Source: Hesseltinella vesiculosa (Eukaryota > Mucoromycota > Mucoromycetes > Mucorales > Cunninghamellaceae). Taken from it: a stretch of 64,000 nt of DNA. The position numbers were made by a program, and so were the translations under genes. The DNA lies in contig MCGT01000041.1 of the NCBI GenBank assembly GCA_002104935.1, positions 7,501 to 71,500 of the forward strand. Reading direction: 5' to 3'. This document shows, piece by piece, positions 46,910 to 59,100 of the stretch. The first letter of the stretch is position 1. The number at the start of each line of letters is the position of its first letter. The notes under the pieces are model-generated. The model did no database searches. It saw only the letters and a list, made by a program, of their open reading frames with translations, and was not told the DNA's origin.

Positions 46910-47754
46910 TTTATTGGGTGGTTTTTATCCCTGTGCAACAAGACTTTCCGTGAATTCTGGCCTTGGCCTATTCTTTTGAAAAAAAGATTGGGCGAAAAAT
47001 TGTCAGAGCCAATAACAGGTCGACTTTGTTTCTATTTTTAAACCTACCCAAAAAGGATTGGCTATTGGCAGAGCGATTAGTCCAAAATGATGACCAGCTC
47101 TCAAGGACAAATTTTTTTTTTTCTTTTCAAACTTGTTATGGTATGGTAAAGGACACGGCTAGACTGTAAAGGTGACCAATGGATCCCACTTGCTGAAAGG
47201 CTTGTGCTATCCAGCCGTGAAGCGTCAGAAGCTTGACTTCCTAGTTTTGGGGAGGGACAAAGTCGCTTTGTAGTTGGTGATAATGATGCTCTCTTTTGAG
47301 TCATCGCCTATCGTTGGCTGCCGAACCGTTGCCTATGATTGCACATTGCCTTGTATATCTATATCTTTATATATCTATATCCTTTTTTACTGTTATTATT
47401 ACTTTCATTATGATTTGTCTATGATAACTAACTATTTGTAGGTATCCACTAAGACCATCATCTGTAGACAACAGAATCTTTTCTTATTGACACAAGAAAA
47501 TAATGCTTGTACATGAAGAATAAATTGGTCGGTACATTCTTGAACACAAAGGTCTTGGATGGCAAAAAGATCAGCGATGAACAACTTCTTACGAGCAAAA
47601 ATTTTATACTATATCTCCTGGATGCGACAGAAGGCATAAACTTGTAACTGCTGCACACTCGTCGAACCCACCATTGGCTGACAATAACGTTCTAAATCAT
47701 GGAACTTGAATAACTTGATTGTACCTTCTTTTCTACTCATAAAAATATAATTTA
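46910..47754. other. no gene seen; AT-rich spacer
   Basis: Between the decayed gene and the transposase remnant. It includes an imperfect TATCTATA repeat near 47,355–47,390. No coding frame of credible composition was found. One end of the transposon presumably lies here, but I could not identify terminal inverted repeats by eye. Confidence 0.5.
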
Positions 47755-48713
47755 TCATAATTTCACCCTCTGTCTTTCTCTTTTTTTTTTTTTTTTTTTT
47801 ATAACCTCTCCTTTGAGACACTTGCTACAACATTTGGCAGAATGAGAAACAAAACCTTTGAAGTCGCTTAAATACAAACTGTCACAAGCTTCGCTAATTC
47901 TGGTCATTAACGTCTCTTTTTCCAAGAACTTATTTCGCTTCACTTTGCTCTTGACAACTGACCAGAACTGCTCAATTGGGTTTAATTCAGGAGAATACGG
48001 AGGAAGATAAGCACAACGATATCCTCGAGAGTGAATATATTTTCCTATGCAAGTTGAACTATGGATTGGAGCATTATCCATGACAAGATAATGTCCCTTC
48101 ATTTCTGGGTACTTATCCATTTCATCAAGAGTGGCCTTTAAAAAGCTCAAATAATGTCCTGTCACTGTTCCTATGCTATAAGCATCAGTTTCGTACCCGA
48201 ACTTTCTCTTTTTGATACGTTTTGGGACCCTCAAACTAACATTAATTAAGCCGGTGGCAGATATTGCACCTAAAATCGATGTTGCTTTTGCTGCCACTTT
48301 TGGACCCAATCATGCCTTTGCTGAATTTTTTCCTCGCTATTTCTTTCCACAGGCTGGAATTGTGCTTGCTTAATGGATAGATTGCATTGTGTCGTCATGG
48401 TACTGTTTATAACTTCAAGATCTACAAAATTTTGCATTAAACTTTCTACCACTTCAGTTAAAACAGCAGAAGAATTCTCATCAATGTAGTTCAAAATAAA
48501 TTGCTTGTGATCCTCACCAAGAATACGATGTCTCCCTGATTTTTTCTTTTTCTCGAAAATGCTCTCAGGATCTTCATAATAACGCTTGACCCATCTTTGG
48601 GCTGAACGAATATGAATGCCTAATTGTTTCGCAGCAGCCGAAGCACCGAGGCATTTACTAAAAAACAAATGAAAAAGTATATCGTCTCTTATTGCATAGT
48701 TCCATATAAACAT
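47755..48713 (-). mobile_element. broken Tc1/mariner-like DDE transposase
   Basis: Two overlapping minus-strand frames belong to one transposase. The first (48713–48270) has an HTH region (AAAKQLGIHIRSAQRWVKRY) and a second helical domain. The second (48309–47755) has ILGAISATGLI, HYLVMDNAPIHSS and YLPPYSPELNPIEQFWSVVK, the DDE_3-type catalytic end with the second Asp and the final Glu. Between WVQKWQQK and KATSILGAI about 40 residues seen in relatives are missing, including the strand with the first catalytic Asp, and the frame shifts there. The element cannot make active transposase. Only the transposase part is bounded here; the true ends are unknown. Confidence 0.85.
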
Positions 48714-48789
48714 CTACATCGTCCCTTTTATCTCTATCTGAACGCAATGTGGGTTTAAATGGTCTCTTTTGCACTTTACTTCTTGAAAT

Positions 48790-48891
48790 GACTGCAAGAG
48801 TTCCAAAACCATCACAAGCACTTTATTGGGCAATATCAAGCCCTGTGTAATGTTCGTATCCGTGAATTTTCTGAACCCTCCTCGTTTATTT
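48790..48891 (+). repeat. dispersed repeat, copy C, next to MET8
   Basis: This fragment reads LQEFQNHHKHFIGQYQALCN and VRIREFSEPSSF in one plus-strand frame and aligns with copies A (1557–1660) and B (43668–43745). It ends about 38 bp before the MET8 start, so it must overlap the MET8 promoter or 5' untranslated region. Confidence 0.7.
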
Positions 48892-48928
48892 CCAACCTTC
48901 TTTTTTTTTGTTGTAATTTTTGAAAAAA

Positions 48929-49648
48929 ATGTCAACATCTTATGCAAAGATTGAAGGTGGTGGATCCTTATTACTGGCGTGGCAGATCAAGAACAAAAAG
49001 GTGTTGATTGTTGGTGGCGGCAACGTAGCAGCGCAGCGCATTGTGTCGGTCAAGATTGGCGATGCCGATGTCACAGTGGTGAGCCCTAAAGATGGCCTGA
49101 TACCCGAGGTAGAAGACCGCATTGCTCAAGGCGAAGTTCACTGGCTGAATCGACGCTTTAGGGATGACGATGTGGAAGCGATGGATATGGTGCTAACAGC
49201 AATGGATGATCACAAGGAATCTCTCCGCATCGGCCGCCTGTGCCGACGACTACGCATCCCTGTCAATGTGGCCGATGTGCCAGACATGTGCGACTTTTAT
49301 TTTATGAGTCAACACCGAGATGGGCCACTGCAAATTGCGGTGTCGACCAATGGCCGAGGTCCCAAGCTGGCCAATATGATCCGGTCTGAAGTGATCCAGA
49401 GTCTTCCTCCCCAGGCTGGTGACATGGTGTACTACATGGGCATCCTTCGCAGCAAAGTCCGCGAGTGGGAGCCTGAAATCAGTCAATCCAGCAAGCGCAT
49501 GCGATGGGTGACTCAGCTTTGTGAGGCTTGGGGACTCCATGGCATGGGCAAGTGGGCCAGTGCGGCAGCCAAGGATCCCGCTCTCGTTGATCGTCTGAAG
49601 CCCTTTTACGACAGCAATGATATCCCCACTTTGGAAATGATTCTGTGA
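48929..49648 (+). CDS. MET8: MET8-type siroheme synthase (precorrin-2 dehydrogenase/ferrochelatase)
   Basis: This intronless gene encodes 239 residues; ATG 48929 is chosen because only a T-rich stretch precedes it. An N-terminal Rossmann fold carries VLIVGGGNVAAQRI, then DADVTVVSP and the conserved NVADVPDMCDFYF segment, followed by STNGRGPKLANMIRSEV and a helical C-terminal domain. MET8 proteins oxidise precorrin-2 with NAD and insert iron to make siroheme, the cofactor of sulfite and nitrite reductases. The length is slightly below yeast Met8p. It is the only long core gene in the window without introns. Confidence 0.93.
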   Translation: MSTSYAKIEGGGSLLLAWQIKNKKVLIVGGGNVAAQRIVSVKIGDADVTVVSPKDGLIPEVEDRIAQGEVHWLNRRFRDDDVEAMDMVLTAMDDHKESLRIGRLCRRLRIPVNVADVPDMCDFYFMSQHRDGPLQIAVSTNGRGPKLANMIRSEVIQSLPPQAGDMVYYMGILRSKVREWEPEISQSSKRMRWVTQLCEAWGLHGMGKWASAAAKDPALVDRLKPFYDSNDIPTLEMIL

Positions 49649-50186
49649 ATAGCTCTCTTTTTTTAAATAACAGGAATGATTTTTTTTATTGTTTGACGTA
49701 AAAACGGCAACAAGTTTCATGCCGTCAACGTGAAACGAGGGTGGCATCATGTGTTTTTGGCTTTTTTGTCGAAAGGACGCATTTTTTTTTTTAGTATTTC
49801 TTGTGTGACATGCCATTGATGAGTGCAACACCGGGCTATTCTGTAATGGCCCATGTCCTTCATAGTAAAAAAAAAAAAATCAGGAGGTTTGCATGCAGAA
49901 AGTCACTTGTGAGCAAATTGGGTGGCCATGCAAAGGAGGCAGCCTAGTCAATCGTTTCTTTTTTTTTTTTTTCCTCCTTGATGATGCATCCTATCAACAG
50001 TTTCTCACTTTTTTTAAGAGCAGGCGGCTGCTGGGCTTCAACCACGCGCGTTGCCATCGAAAAAGAAAAAACTCGGGCCTGGCCTCCATTTTCTCCCTTT
50101 CTTTTTTATTTTATTTTATTTTATTTTTTAGTTTTTTTTACCTTTTTCTCTATTTATTTAATATACCTCTATAACTTGATGGGACG
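49649..50186. other. intergenic, no gene seen
   Basis: This stretch lies between MET8 and the spectraplakin-like gene on the same strand. It is T-rich, with a (TTTTA)n run near 50,106–50,128 just ahead of the next start. No other feature was recognised. Confidence 0.6.
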
Positions 50187-53100
50187 ATGAGTTCTCCATC
50201 TGGAAATAATGCCCTGTCACCATCACCATCTATTTATTCCATGGCCTCGGCGGCTTCTATAGGCCGATCACCCTCCAATCGCTCCCTGATGCGAGATGGT
50301 GCCAACGCCACCTCTGTCTCGGCAGCAAGGAAAAACCTTCGCTCAAGGCAAACAACCGATATCCTGACAACCGAAGATTTGGTACGAACAATAGGATCCG
50401 ACTATCAAGAAATCGAAAAACGCACCTTGACAAAATGGGTCAACATACAACTGCAGCAGGCAGACGACCACATCAACAGCATTGAGGCCGACTTTAAGGA
50501 TGGCCGCAAACTACTCAAATTGCTCTCTGTCGTGTCTCATCAGCCTGCTCCCAAACCGGAAAAGATGAACATGCGCATCCATCAACTGTCCAATGTGGCC
50601 CAGGCCCTGTCGTTCCTGCAGCAGGTCCTTGGCTCCGAGCCTATTCTGGACGTCGGCAACGAAGCCATTGTCAACGGCGACCGCAAGAAAACAATGGCCC
50701 TGATTTTCTTTATCATGATCAAATTCCAAATTCAAATTGTCCTCAATGAACATGGCGATGACTTTGCCCAGTCGTTATTGGTAGGTCGTGGTTTTGAAGC
50801 CTCTGATGGTAAACTGACTTCTTTATTTCCCAGGTATATTCAGATCGACAACAAGAAGAACCCATAGAGGAGCCATTGTCGCCCCTGTCCGAGCCTGTTC
50901 CGTTCCCACCGTCCACACCCATTCCAGGCAGCTCACCGTTACTGAGCGCAAAACGCCGCGACAGCAGCTTTTCGCTTGCGTCCAACGACGGCAAATCCGG
51001 CTCGACCGCCCTCTCTCAGCAGCAGCAGCACAGCAGCAGCTCCGAAGCCAAACTGGCCTTGCTTTATTGGGTACGCATCCAACTGGAGGACTACATTGCT
51101 GCGCATGTCATCCCCACCATTCAAGACTTTTCTCGCTCCTGGCGCAACGGGCTTGCGTTTTGCTTGCTGATTCATCGCCATGACCCGGAACTGATCCCAG
51201 ACTTGCTGACCGTCAAGATCAAGGAGCTCGATCTCTCGCTCAAGGCTACTTGGCACCAACTGTTGTCCCTGTCCTTTGATCTTGCTACGCAGCACATGGC
51301 GATTCCCCGCTACCTCGAGCCCGAAGACTTGATCGACGTCGACTACCCCCACGAACCCAGCGTCATGATGTATGTGGCTGAATTCTACAAGGTGATGTCC
51401 AAAGTGCAAACCCAGCTAGGAGCCGACCGTCGCCATGAAACTGCCGTCCGCCGCCGCGCTAACATTGCCATGGTCACCGGCGGCGACCTCGACATCGCCT
51501 CGCCTGTGCCCGATTCACCCTTGCTGGACCGTGCCATGTCGCCCACCCCCTTGGATGACAGTGATCAACTGGACGCATCCTCAAAGAAAACCGTCAAACG
51601 TCTGTCCACCCTGGACGACGAAGAAAAGGAACGGCTCAAAGCTGATCTCAATAACCGCCTCATGATGCAATTGACCGGCCACCTGCCACGGGGTGTCCAC
51701 CCCCTGCTTGACGAGTTCATCTCCATCCAAGAATCCGTGCTCTCGTTTATTAAAACGCACACACGAATGCTTCAAGACTTACCAGCCACGTTTGACGACG
51801 CCGACACCGCTGCCGAATGTATCGATGCGCTTGATTTTGTCGAAGAGCAGATGCAGGAAGAATCCGCCCTGATCGAAACCGCACGGGTTGCCAAGGAAAA
51901 ACTCACAGCGGCTGACAAAGCCGACGACAAGGACGACGTGACCATGATCTGTCTGACCGACCTCCAACGCGCTCAGGTCGTTCATCTCTTTGACATGCTC
52001 TACAACGAATGGATGGATTTTGAAGAGCTGGTCAAGCAAACCAAAAAGGATCTTGTCAGTATCGAACTGCAATTGGCCGACATGGTGGCTGCTACCCAAA
52101 AATACAATGCCCAAGCCGATCAAGTCCTCTCTGCCCTGGACGCCCTCAACCAAGAACTGAAAAAAATCACCCCCCATGCTCCAACCGGTAAAAAAAAAAA
52201 AAAAAAAAAATGCGTCCAGTTGCAAACATTGACACTCATATTCCTCAAATCAGAGATCTACGACGCAGACCCATGGCATCCCTTGAATTACTCACGTGAA
52301 GACATGGATGACTTGGTGGCAGCATGCACCTCGTCCATGGAAAACAGCAATGCTCATGTCCAAGACTTTGAATCAACCACCTGGAAAGGCTACCGCCGCT
52401 TTTTGCTGCAGTTCTCTCGTGTTGTGCTCAAACACATCAAGCCTCGCCTAGATCAAGTTCAAGAAAGCTACGATGGCCTGACCAACGCGCACCAGCAAGT
52501 CCAACAAAACGTCAAACAACTGGACCGTGGCTGGGCCTTGATCAAGGAAGCCGATGACATTACCGTCGACCTCGAGGCCATCCATAAGCTGATGGACGAC
52601 GCCAATCACACCACAGATGATGCTATTTTGGACCTTGAACAACAAGTCACAGCTGTACGTGCTCGCATTCATCAAGTGCGTGATCACTACCCGGATCTGC
52701 TGCTCTTGGACGAAGACGATCAGCTCGATACAGCCGAAAAAGACCCTACCACCACCTCGGACAGTGACGACCAGCCAACCAAGAAAATAGACCACCGCCT
52801 CTACGATTATGTCCAACGCGTACAGCAGCAATATGAGATGGTGCGTGACTGGGTCGACCAGGTCCGTGTTTGGTTTGTGGAAGCCGAGCGCATTCGCAAA
52901 TGGATCGAGCAACGGATCGATATCTTGGAACAGCACAACAACGATGGCCCATTAGACGACCCGCTCGGCGCCAACCTGTCTGAGCGTGACGGGCACATGA
53001 TGCAGCAATGGTTCGAACAGCATGAACAGCTCAAGCGCGAAGTCGAGCGCTTTGATACTGACGATATGGCGCGCCTCCGAGCGCATGTCAAGCAGCTGAC

Positions 53101-56100
53101 CGACCCCACGCTTGCCGGCTCCAAGGAAAAACACGATCTCAGCCCGGCCGATACCTCCACCATCGAAATCACCCTCACCACCTTGACCATCCTCAACCGT
53201 CTCATGGGGATGCTCCGCCGCCGCTCTGTCCTGGTCTCCCTCCTTCAAGCACGCTGTCAATGGGATCAATTGTTCGATGAAGCGCGTGCCTGGATCAACA
53301 CTGTGGATGCTAAGATGTCGGACTTTATTGCCCAAGCCCGCTGGCGCCCTTCGCAACCACCCAGCCCCGGTGACGACGAGCCTGCAATCGACACCATCGC
53401 CTCTTCCACCGTCTTATCCTCGCCCACATTGATGGATACCGAAGATATGATCCAAACCCTCGTTGACCTGGAAAACCAAGTTGTCCAGTTCGACCAGGCT
53501 CTCTATGCGACCTGTCTTGAAGCTTACCAAGACATGGAGGACATTGAAAATGCCACAGCTCTGCCGGAACATCTGGAGTCCCGGCAAGTCATGCTGGAAA
53601 CCGATTTTGCTGATCTGATGGGCCGCAGCAGCTTTGCCCGCAAAGTTGTTGAGCAGCATCTATCCCTTCTTGACATCGTGCGCAAGGTTGCCCAATGCCA
53701 AGACCAAGGCGAATCGCTCCGTGTAGCCTTGCTCCAGCCTCAAACATCCTCCATCAGCAACACAAGTGCAAGGTAAAAAAAAAAAAAAATCAAACGATTC
53801 TCTATTGTTGTTCCCGTTTTTGCTTACGTTGCTTTTTTTTTTTTTTTAATACTTTGCCAGGAGCATGACACAGAACGCATCAGACACAACCACTGCCTCA
53901 ACCACATCCGAAACTGACAAACAGGCCAATCAAGTCCAGCAGTACAAAGAAGACGCATCACACCTGATCACCAATGTCCTGCCACAAGTCATGTACCCCA
54001 CCGCACCTTCCTACAGTTCGTTGGTCATTGGCGCCTCGGACCGCCATGAAAACGACAGTGCCAACCACGACATCAAAACAACGGTCGATGACTTGGCCAT
54101 GCGCCTGGCCAGCCTGGCCGAGTCCTTGGATCGGCTTTTATCCATGCAGCGCCAACGCCTTTCCTTACAACAGCGTGCCGCTCTGGCCTATGAAGACTTG
54201 GTGCGCTGGATCGACTGGCTCGACGCTCGTTACCAGCAACACAAGCCATCGTATCTCCTAACTGCCTTTGCCACCGCCTCCGACGATTTCACCAATGAAT
54301 CGCCCCGCGGCCTTTTGCTAGACATTGGCCCTTTCCAGCAAGATCAGCTAGCCATGACCATGCGACTGGACCAATTGGTCAACGGGGACCTTGCGCGCCT
54401 GCTTCAGCGCGTCAGTGGCATCGAGCAAGAAATCGACGATGCCAACGCCATCTCCATCGATCGCAACACCTTGACCCAGGCGGTGGACCAAATTGACAGC
54501 GGCGTCACCCGCTTGCAAGACTGCCTGGCTCTCCGTGCCAAGGAAATCCAATGGCTTGAGCAACAGCAACAATGGCAGCAACGCGCCAGCGAAGCACATG
54601 ACGTGCTGGATCAGCTCGCCCAAGACACCTGGAAATGTCTGGTTAGAGATGTCCGTCTGGATCAAGTCTTGCACGCGTCTGTTCTGTCTGATACCCCCAA
54701 TGATGACAACCTAGCCCAAAAAGATACCAATGACAACAACAGTCCAACCCCACCTCTCGACATTCCCGCTTGCCGTGTCTCCTTTGATCAGGCGACAACC
54801 GACATGGCGCCTCTGCTTGGTGACAGCTACACCACCCTTGTGTCAGAATTGCGTGAACTGGATCCAACGCAATCTATGGACTCGGTGGAAACTTCGGCGT
54901 TAGTGCCTTTGCACCAGTCACTTGTCGATAAAAAACAGGCCATCCACGGTCTCTTTGCTTATCTGGAAGGAATGGTAGCATTTCAGACTCAAACCGCTCA
55001 GCTTGTGCAGGAGTCCGAGCAATTGCTGGCGCAAGGGAACCAGCTCCAAACCGACGGCTACCTTGATCAGCAGCAACTCACCCTCTTCAAAGACAAGATC
55101 ACTGCTTGGGATTCTTCCCGCCAAGCTCTTGCCTACCCTTCTCTTCCTGCAGACTGCCTGGCTCAAGCCAGGTAATATATACATTTGTTGCATTACAACG
55201 GCTAACTTTTTTTTTTTTTTTTTGTTGTTGTTGTTGTCTGATTTATAGCTGGGATGAAGGCATGATGGAGGACATGAACGACTACGCCAAGCAGATTGAC
55301 GGATGGCTGATGGCCACATCCGAACGCCTGAACAAGCAGGTGCAATCGATCAACACCATGCGGTCCGAGCACGAGCAGCGCGAACTGATCAAGCAACAGA
55401 TGACGGACCTCGGCCAGGACTTTGAAGAACCGCTAGCCTGGATCCAGCAGCACCTGGCACTGATCAAGGAATCCATGACCACGCTCCTGGGCTCCATCAC
55501 CTCCGGCGCGGCCCTTGCGCCAGCGAAACTGACCAGTCTGGACCACGACCTGACCAGCCTGACCGCCGATCTCGCCCTCTACGAACAGCAACATGTCCAG
55601 CCTCTACGGGAACGGTTCAACGCCTTTGACACCTCCCACCCCGACCAAGATGACGACGAAGTCAACGCCTGGTTGCAACTGGACAGCGGCCTTGCCGCCG
55701 TGCGAAAGAAAATGGGTCAAGTAGACCAAGACATGACCAAGTTGCACCAGCGCTTGGGAGTGGCCAAGCACTGTTTGATGCTACTGCATGAGCTAGGCAA
55801 CTGGGAAGCCCAGCGGTGCCAATGGAATGCCAGAGTCGATGGCTTGCAAGAATCCCTGTATGGTATGAATGTGACGGATCTGGACCTAGCCTCGACCGTC
55901 GCTGCTATGCACCAATGGCAAAAGGACTGCGATGCTGTCAAGGCTGGCGGCTTGACCATCTTGGATCAGCAGCTGCGAGAAGACCTCCTTGTGCGTGTGC
56001 AGCAATCCGTCACCTTGACCCTGACCGCCACCGCTTCCACGTCCACCCCTGCCACAGCCACAACGCCTCGCAGCGCCATGCCTCTCGGGTTCCCTGCCTC

Positions 56101-59100
56101 ATCTGCCCTGCCCGATAGAGCCGACGATCCCTACAGCTTACGCCTGCAAACCGTGTCCCGCGCCTTTGACCGGTGCCAACGCATGGCCGGTGCAAAGAAC
56201 CAAGTGATCCAGTGCCGCCAAGACCAACAAGCCTGGGAAACGCAAGTCAATCATCTCTGTGACATTTGGCTAGCCCACCTGACCAGCATCGATGCCTTTA
56301 TCGACCGCGAAGCCCAATGGCGCCCAGCTGCGCCTACCGGCACACCCCGCTCATCCCTAGACTTGTCGCTCCTGCCAGGCAAACGAGCTTCGGTGAACCT
56401 CGATCATGACAATATCGAAGCCCAGCTACGTGGCTCCTGGACCGACCTCCAAGAGCGTGTCAGCTCCGACGTGCCCGCCATGCATGCTTTGATTGAGCAA
56501 TTGAAGCAATGGCTTACGATGCCTCCACAGCCTCTCACACATCCCGACTCCGGCTCGCCGTCGCCGATGGAGCTCCGACATCCCTCGGAAAAGAAGCAAG
56601 GGACCTCGCTCGTGCGCTACCAAGACTGGCGTGACAAGCAAGTGGCTCGCCTGCAACACGTCGAGCAAGTGGTTCAGCAGCTGCTTGACGTCGCCAACCA
56701 AGTGATCCACCAGCACGGCTTGATGATCGCGTTCTTGTGGCGAGTGCAACAGCTCACCCACTCAGCTGCCATGATCCGGGAAGACCTGGTCAACCGCCAG
56801 CAGCCTCAGCAGCACCAGGACCTGGAGGACCGATTGACACAATTGCAAGCTGGCATTCAAGACCTGCGCGATACCCTGTTGCCATCGATCCCGTTCCCAT
56901 GCCGCACTGTGGACGACCTTGCCTCTCCGTCTGTCTTGCCCGGCCTCGACCGCCACACTGCCGACACCACAGCCAATGCTGTCTTGCAAGCCACGTTGAC
57001 CAGCCGCATGGATGCCCTGGAAGAGCTTGCCCGTGGCCTAGCCTCGCTCCTCCAGAGCAAGGTCCAGCTATCAAACCAAGAAGCGCTGCGCCTGCTCTTT
57101 GTCACTGAAGCTGATGCCTGCCGAGCCTGGATGGCCAAGCAATCCATCCTTTTACTAGAAAAGAAAGCCCAGACCCAGCGCCTGTCGTCGGACGGGGCGG
57201 CCACCGAACTTCAACGTCTGCGCGATGGACTTGGTTGGGCTGAAAGCCTTGGGCAGCAATGCGATGCCATGCGACACGACCGTTGGGAGCCAGCTTGGTT
57301 TGGCTACCAAGAAGCCCTGGCGATGCCTGCGCCTGCAGTGCTGGAGCAAGACACAGACACTGCCTCATCGATGCAGCAGCTCGTCGACGACCTTCAATCG
57401 CAGTCGCAAGTGCTTCAAGCCCAAACGGCTGAGCTGAAAGCTATGTACCAATCGGCACTTGGCCCGGCAGACCTGTTGTACCGGTGGGCGCTTGTGCACA
57501 CGGACGTGGTTGCCCTTCAAGAACTCCAGCAAAACTCGGTGTCGTCTTCCAACGAGCTGTCGGACGAAATGATTGTGCAGTGGCAGTCGCGCGTAGACTC
57601 TCTGGATAGCCAGTACAGTGACCTGACGCAGCGCATGGCGGCGCTTGACAATGCCGATGAAGAAATCATGGCCGACCTTCAGCAAAAGGTGGATGACCTT
57701 GGCAAGATGATTTTGGAAGTGCGCAAGGAGCTCACGCTGTGGTATGATGTGGTGACGCTGCGGCAGCTGTGTAGCCACTACCATGAACAAGCTTCAGCGT
57801 TGGTGGTGATGATGGACGACACCTCTATAGCATTGGCAGCCCTGGACCAAGCCTGTGGCTCACCCTCCTCTCTGGAGCATCCACCGGACACCGACCGCGT
57901 GGCCGATGCCTCGCACATGGAACAACAGTGGACGGCCCATCATGCCTCCTTGGCCCAGACCCATGACCAGATCAAGGAACAGACGCTTGGTTGCCAAGAA
58001 GCTTATGATGACCTTGTCAGTTATGCTCATTTCATCGAAGCCCAGCAAAGCAAGTCGAAGAGTAGAGAGGGAAAAGAGCATGCTGGGCTCATTGCCAACT
58101 TTTTTTTTTTCTTTTCGTTTCTCTTTATCGATCTCTAGGGGAACAAGCGAATGGACAAGAACACACAGGCGAGGCAAGTTTGCCGCTTTTGGAATCGCGT
58201 GCCTTGTTGGATGGTATGCAGCGGCGCCAAGACCAGTTGGCCGATGCTTGGCAGGTGATGCAGGACAAGAACAGCCACACTGCCACGCGGTTAACGCAAA
58301 TGGCCGGATGGACCCAGGCTTGGCATGCCCTGACTTGTGTAGAACCCAAGGTGCAAGCGTGGGCCGCGGAATTGGAACAAGCCTACTTACTGAAGCAGCA
58401 GCAGCAGCAACACACGTCGGCATCGAACAAGTCCTCGGGTAAACGATCTGGCACGCCATCCAACCATGCCAGCTCAACCACGACCAGCCACCTTCGCCAT
58501 CCCAGACATGGTGCGTCTCTACCGTCGTCTGGATCATCGTCGTCCAGCACTATGAATGTTGGCAGCGACCACGTCCCTTTGACTGTGAGCAGCAGCAACG
58601 TGCCGGCGTCTCTGATGTCTTCCGAAAGCATGGCTGAATGGCTGAGCCATGTGCAGCTGGCAGTGCAAGACCAAGCGGTGGTGCCATTGCAGCAAGCCCT
58701 TGACGATAGCGAAGGCATGGCTGTGGATCGGGAACTGTTTGACGAGGTGCACCAGCGGGTCAGCAAGCGGGTTGACCAAATTCACCAATGGATTGATCAA
58801 TTGCAACAGCAACGTGAACGAGCCCGACTTTTGCAGTCACTCCAGCTCAGCATCCAAAAGGTGTGTGCCAGCAGTGATGAGCAAGTGCGATTTTTGCGGC
58901 AGCAGGCCAGTGCCAATCCTGAGCTGGTGAGCAAACGGCCCGAGGCTATCCAGTACCTCCACCAGACCTATGCTGCGGCCATCGGCAATGTGGCCAAAGC
59001 CCATGCCAAGTGCAAGGAAGATGCCCAGGGCATTCACCAGACGTGTCAGCGCCTTGTTGATCAGCTCGGCGTCCCTGCGGTGCAAGTGGCTTCTCTAAAG

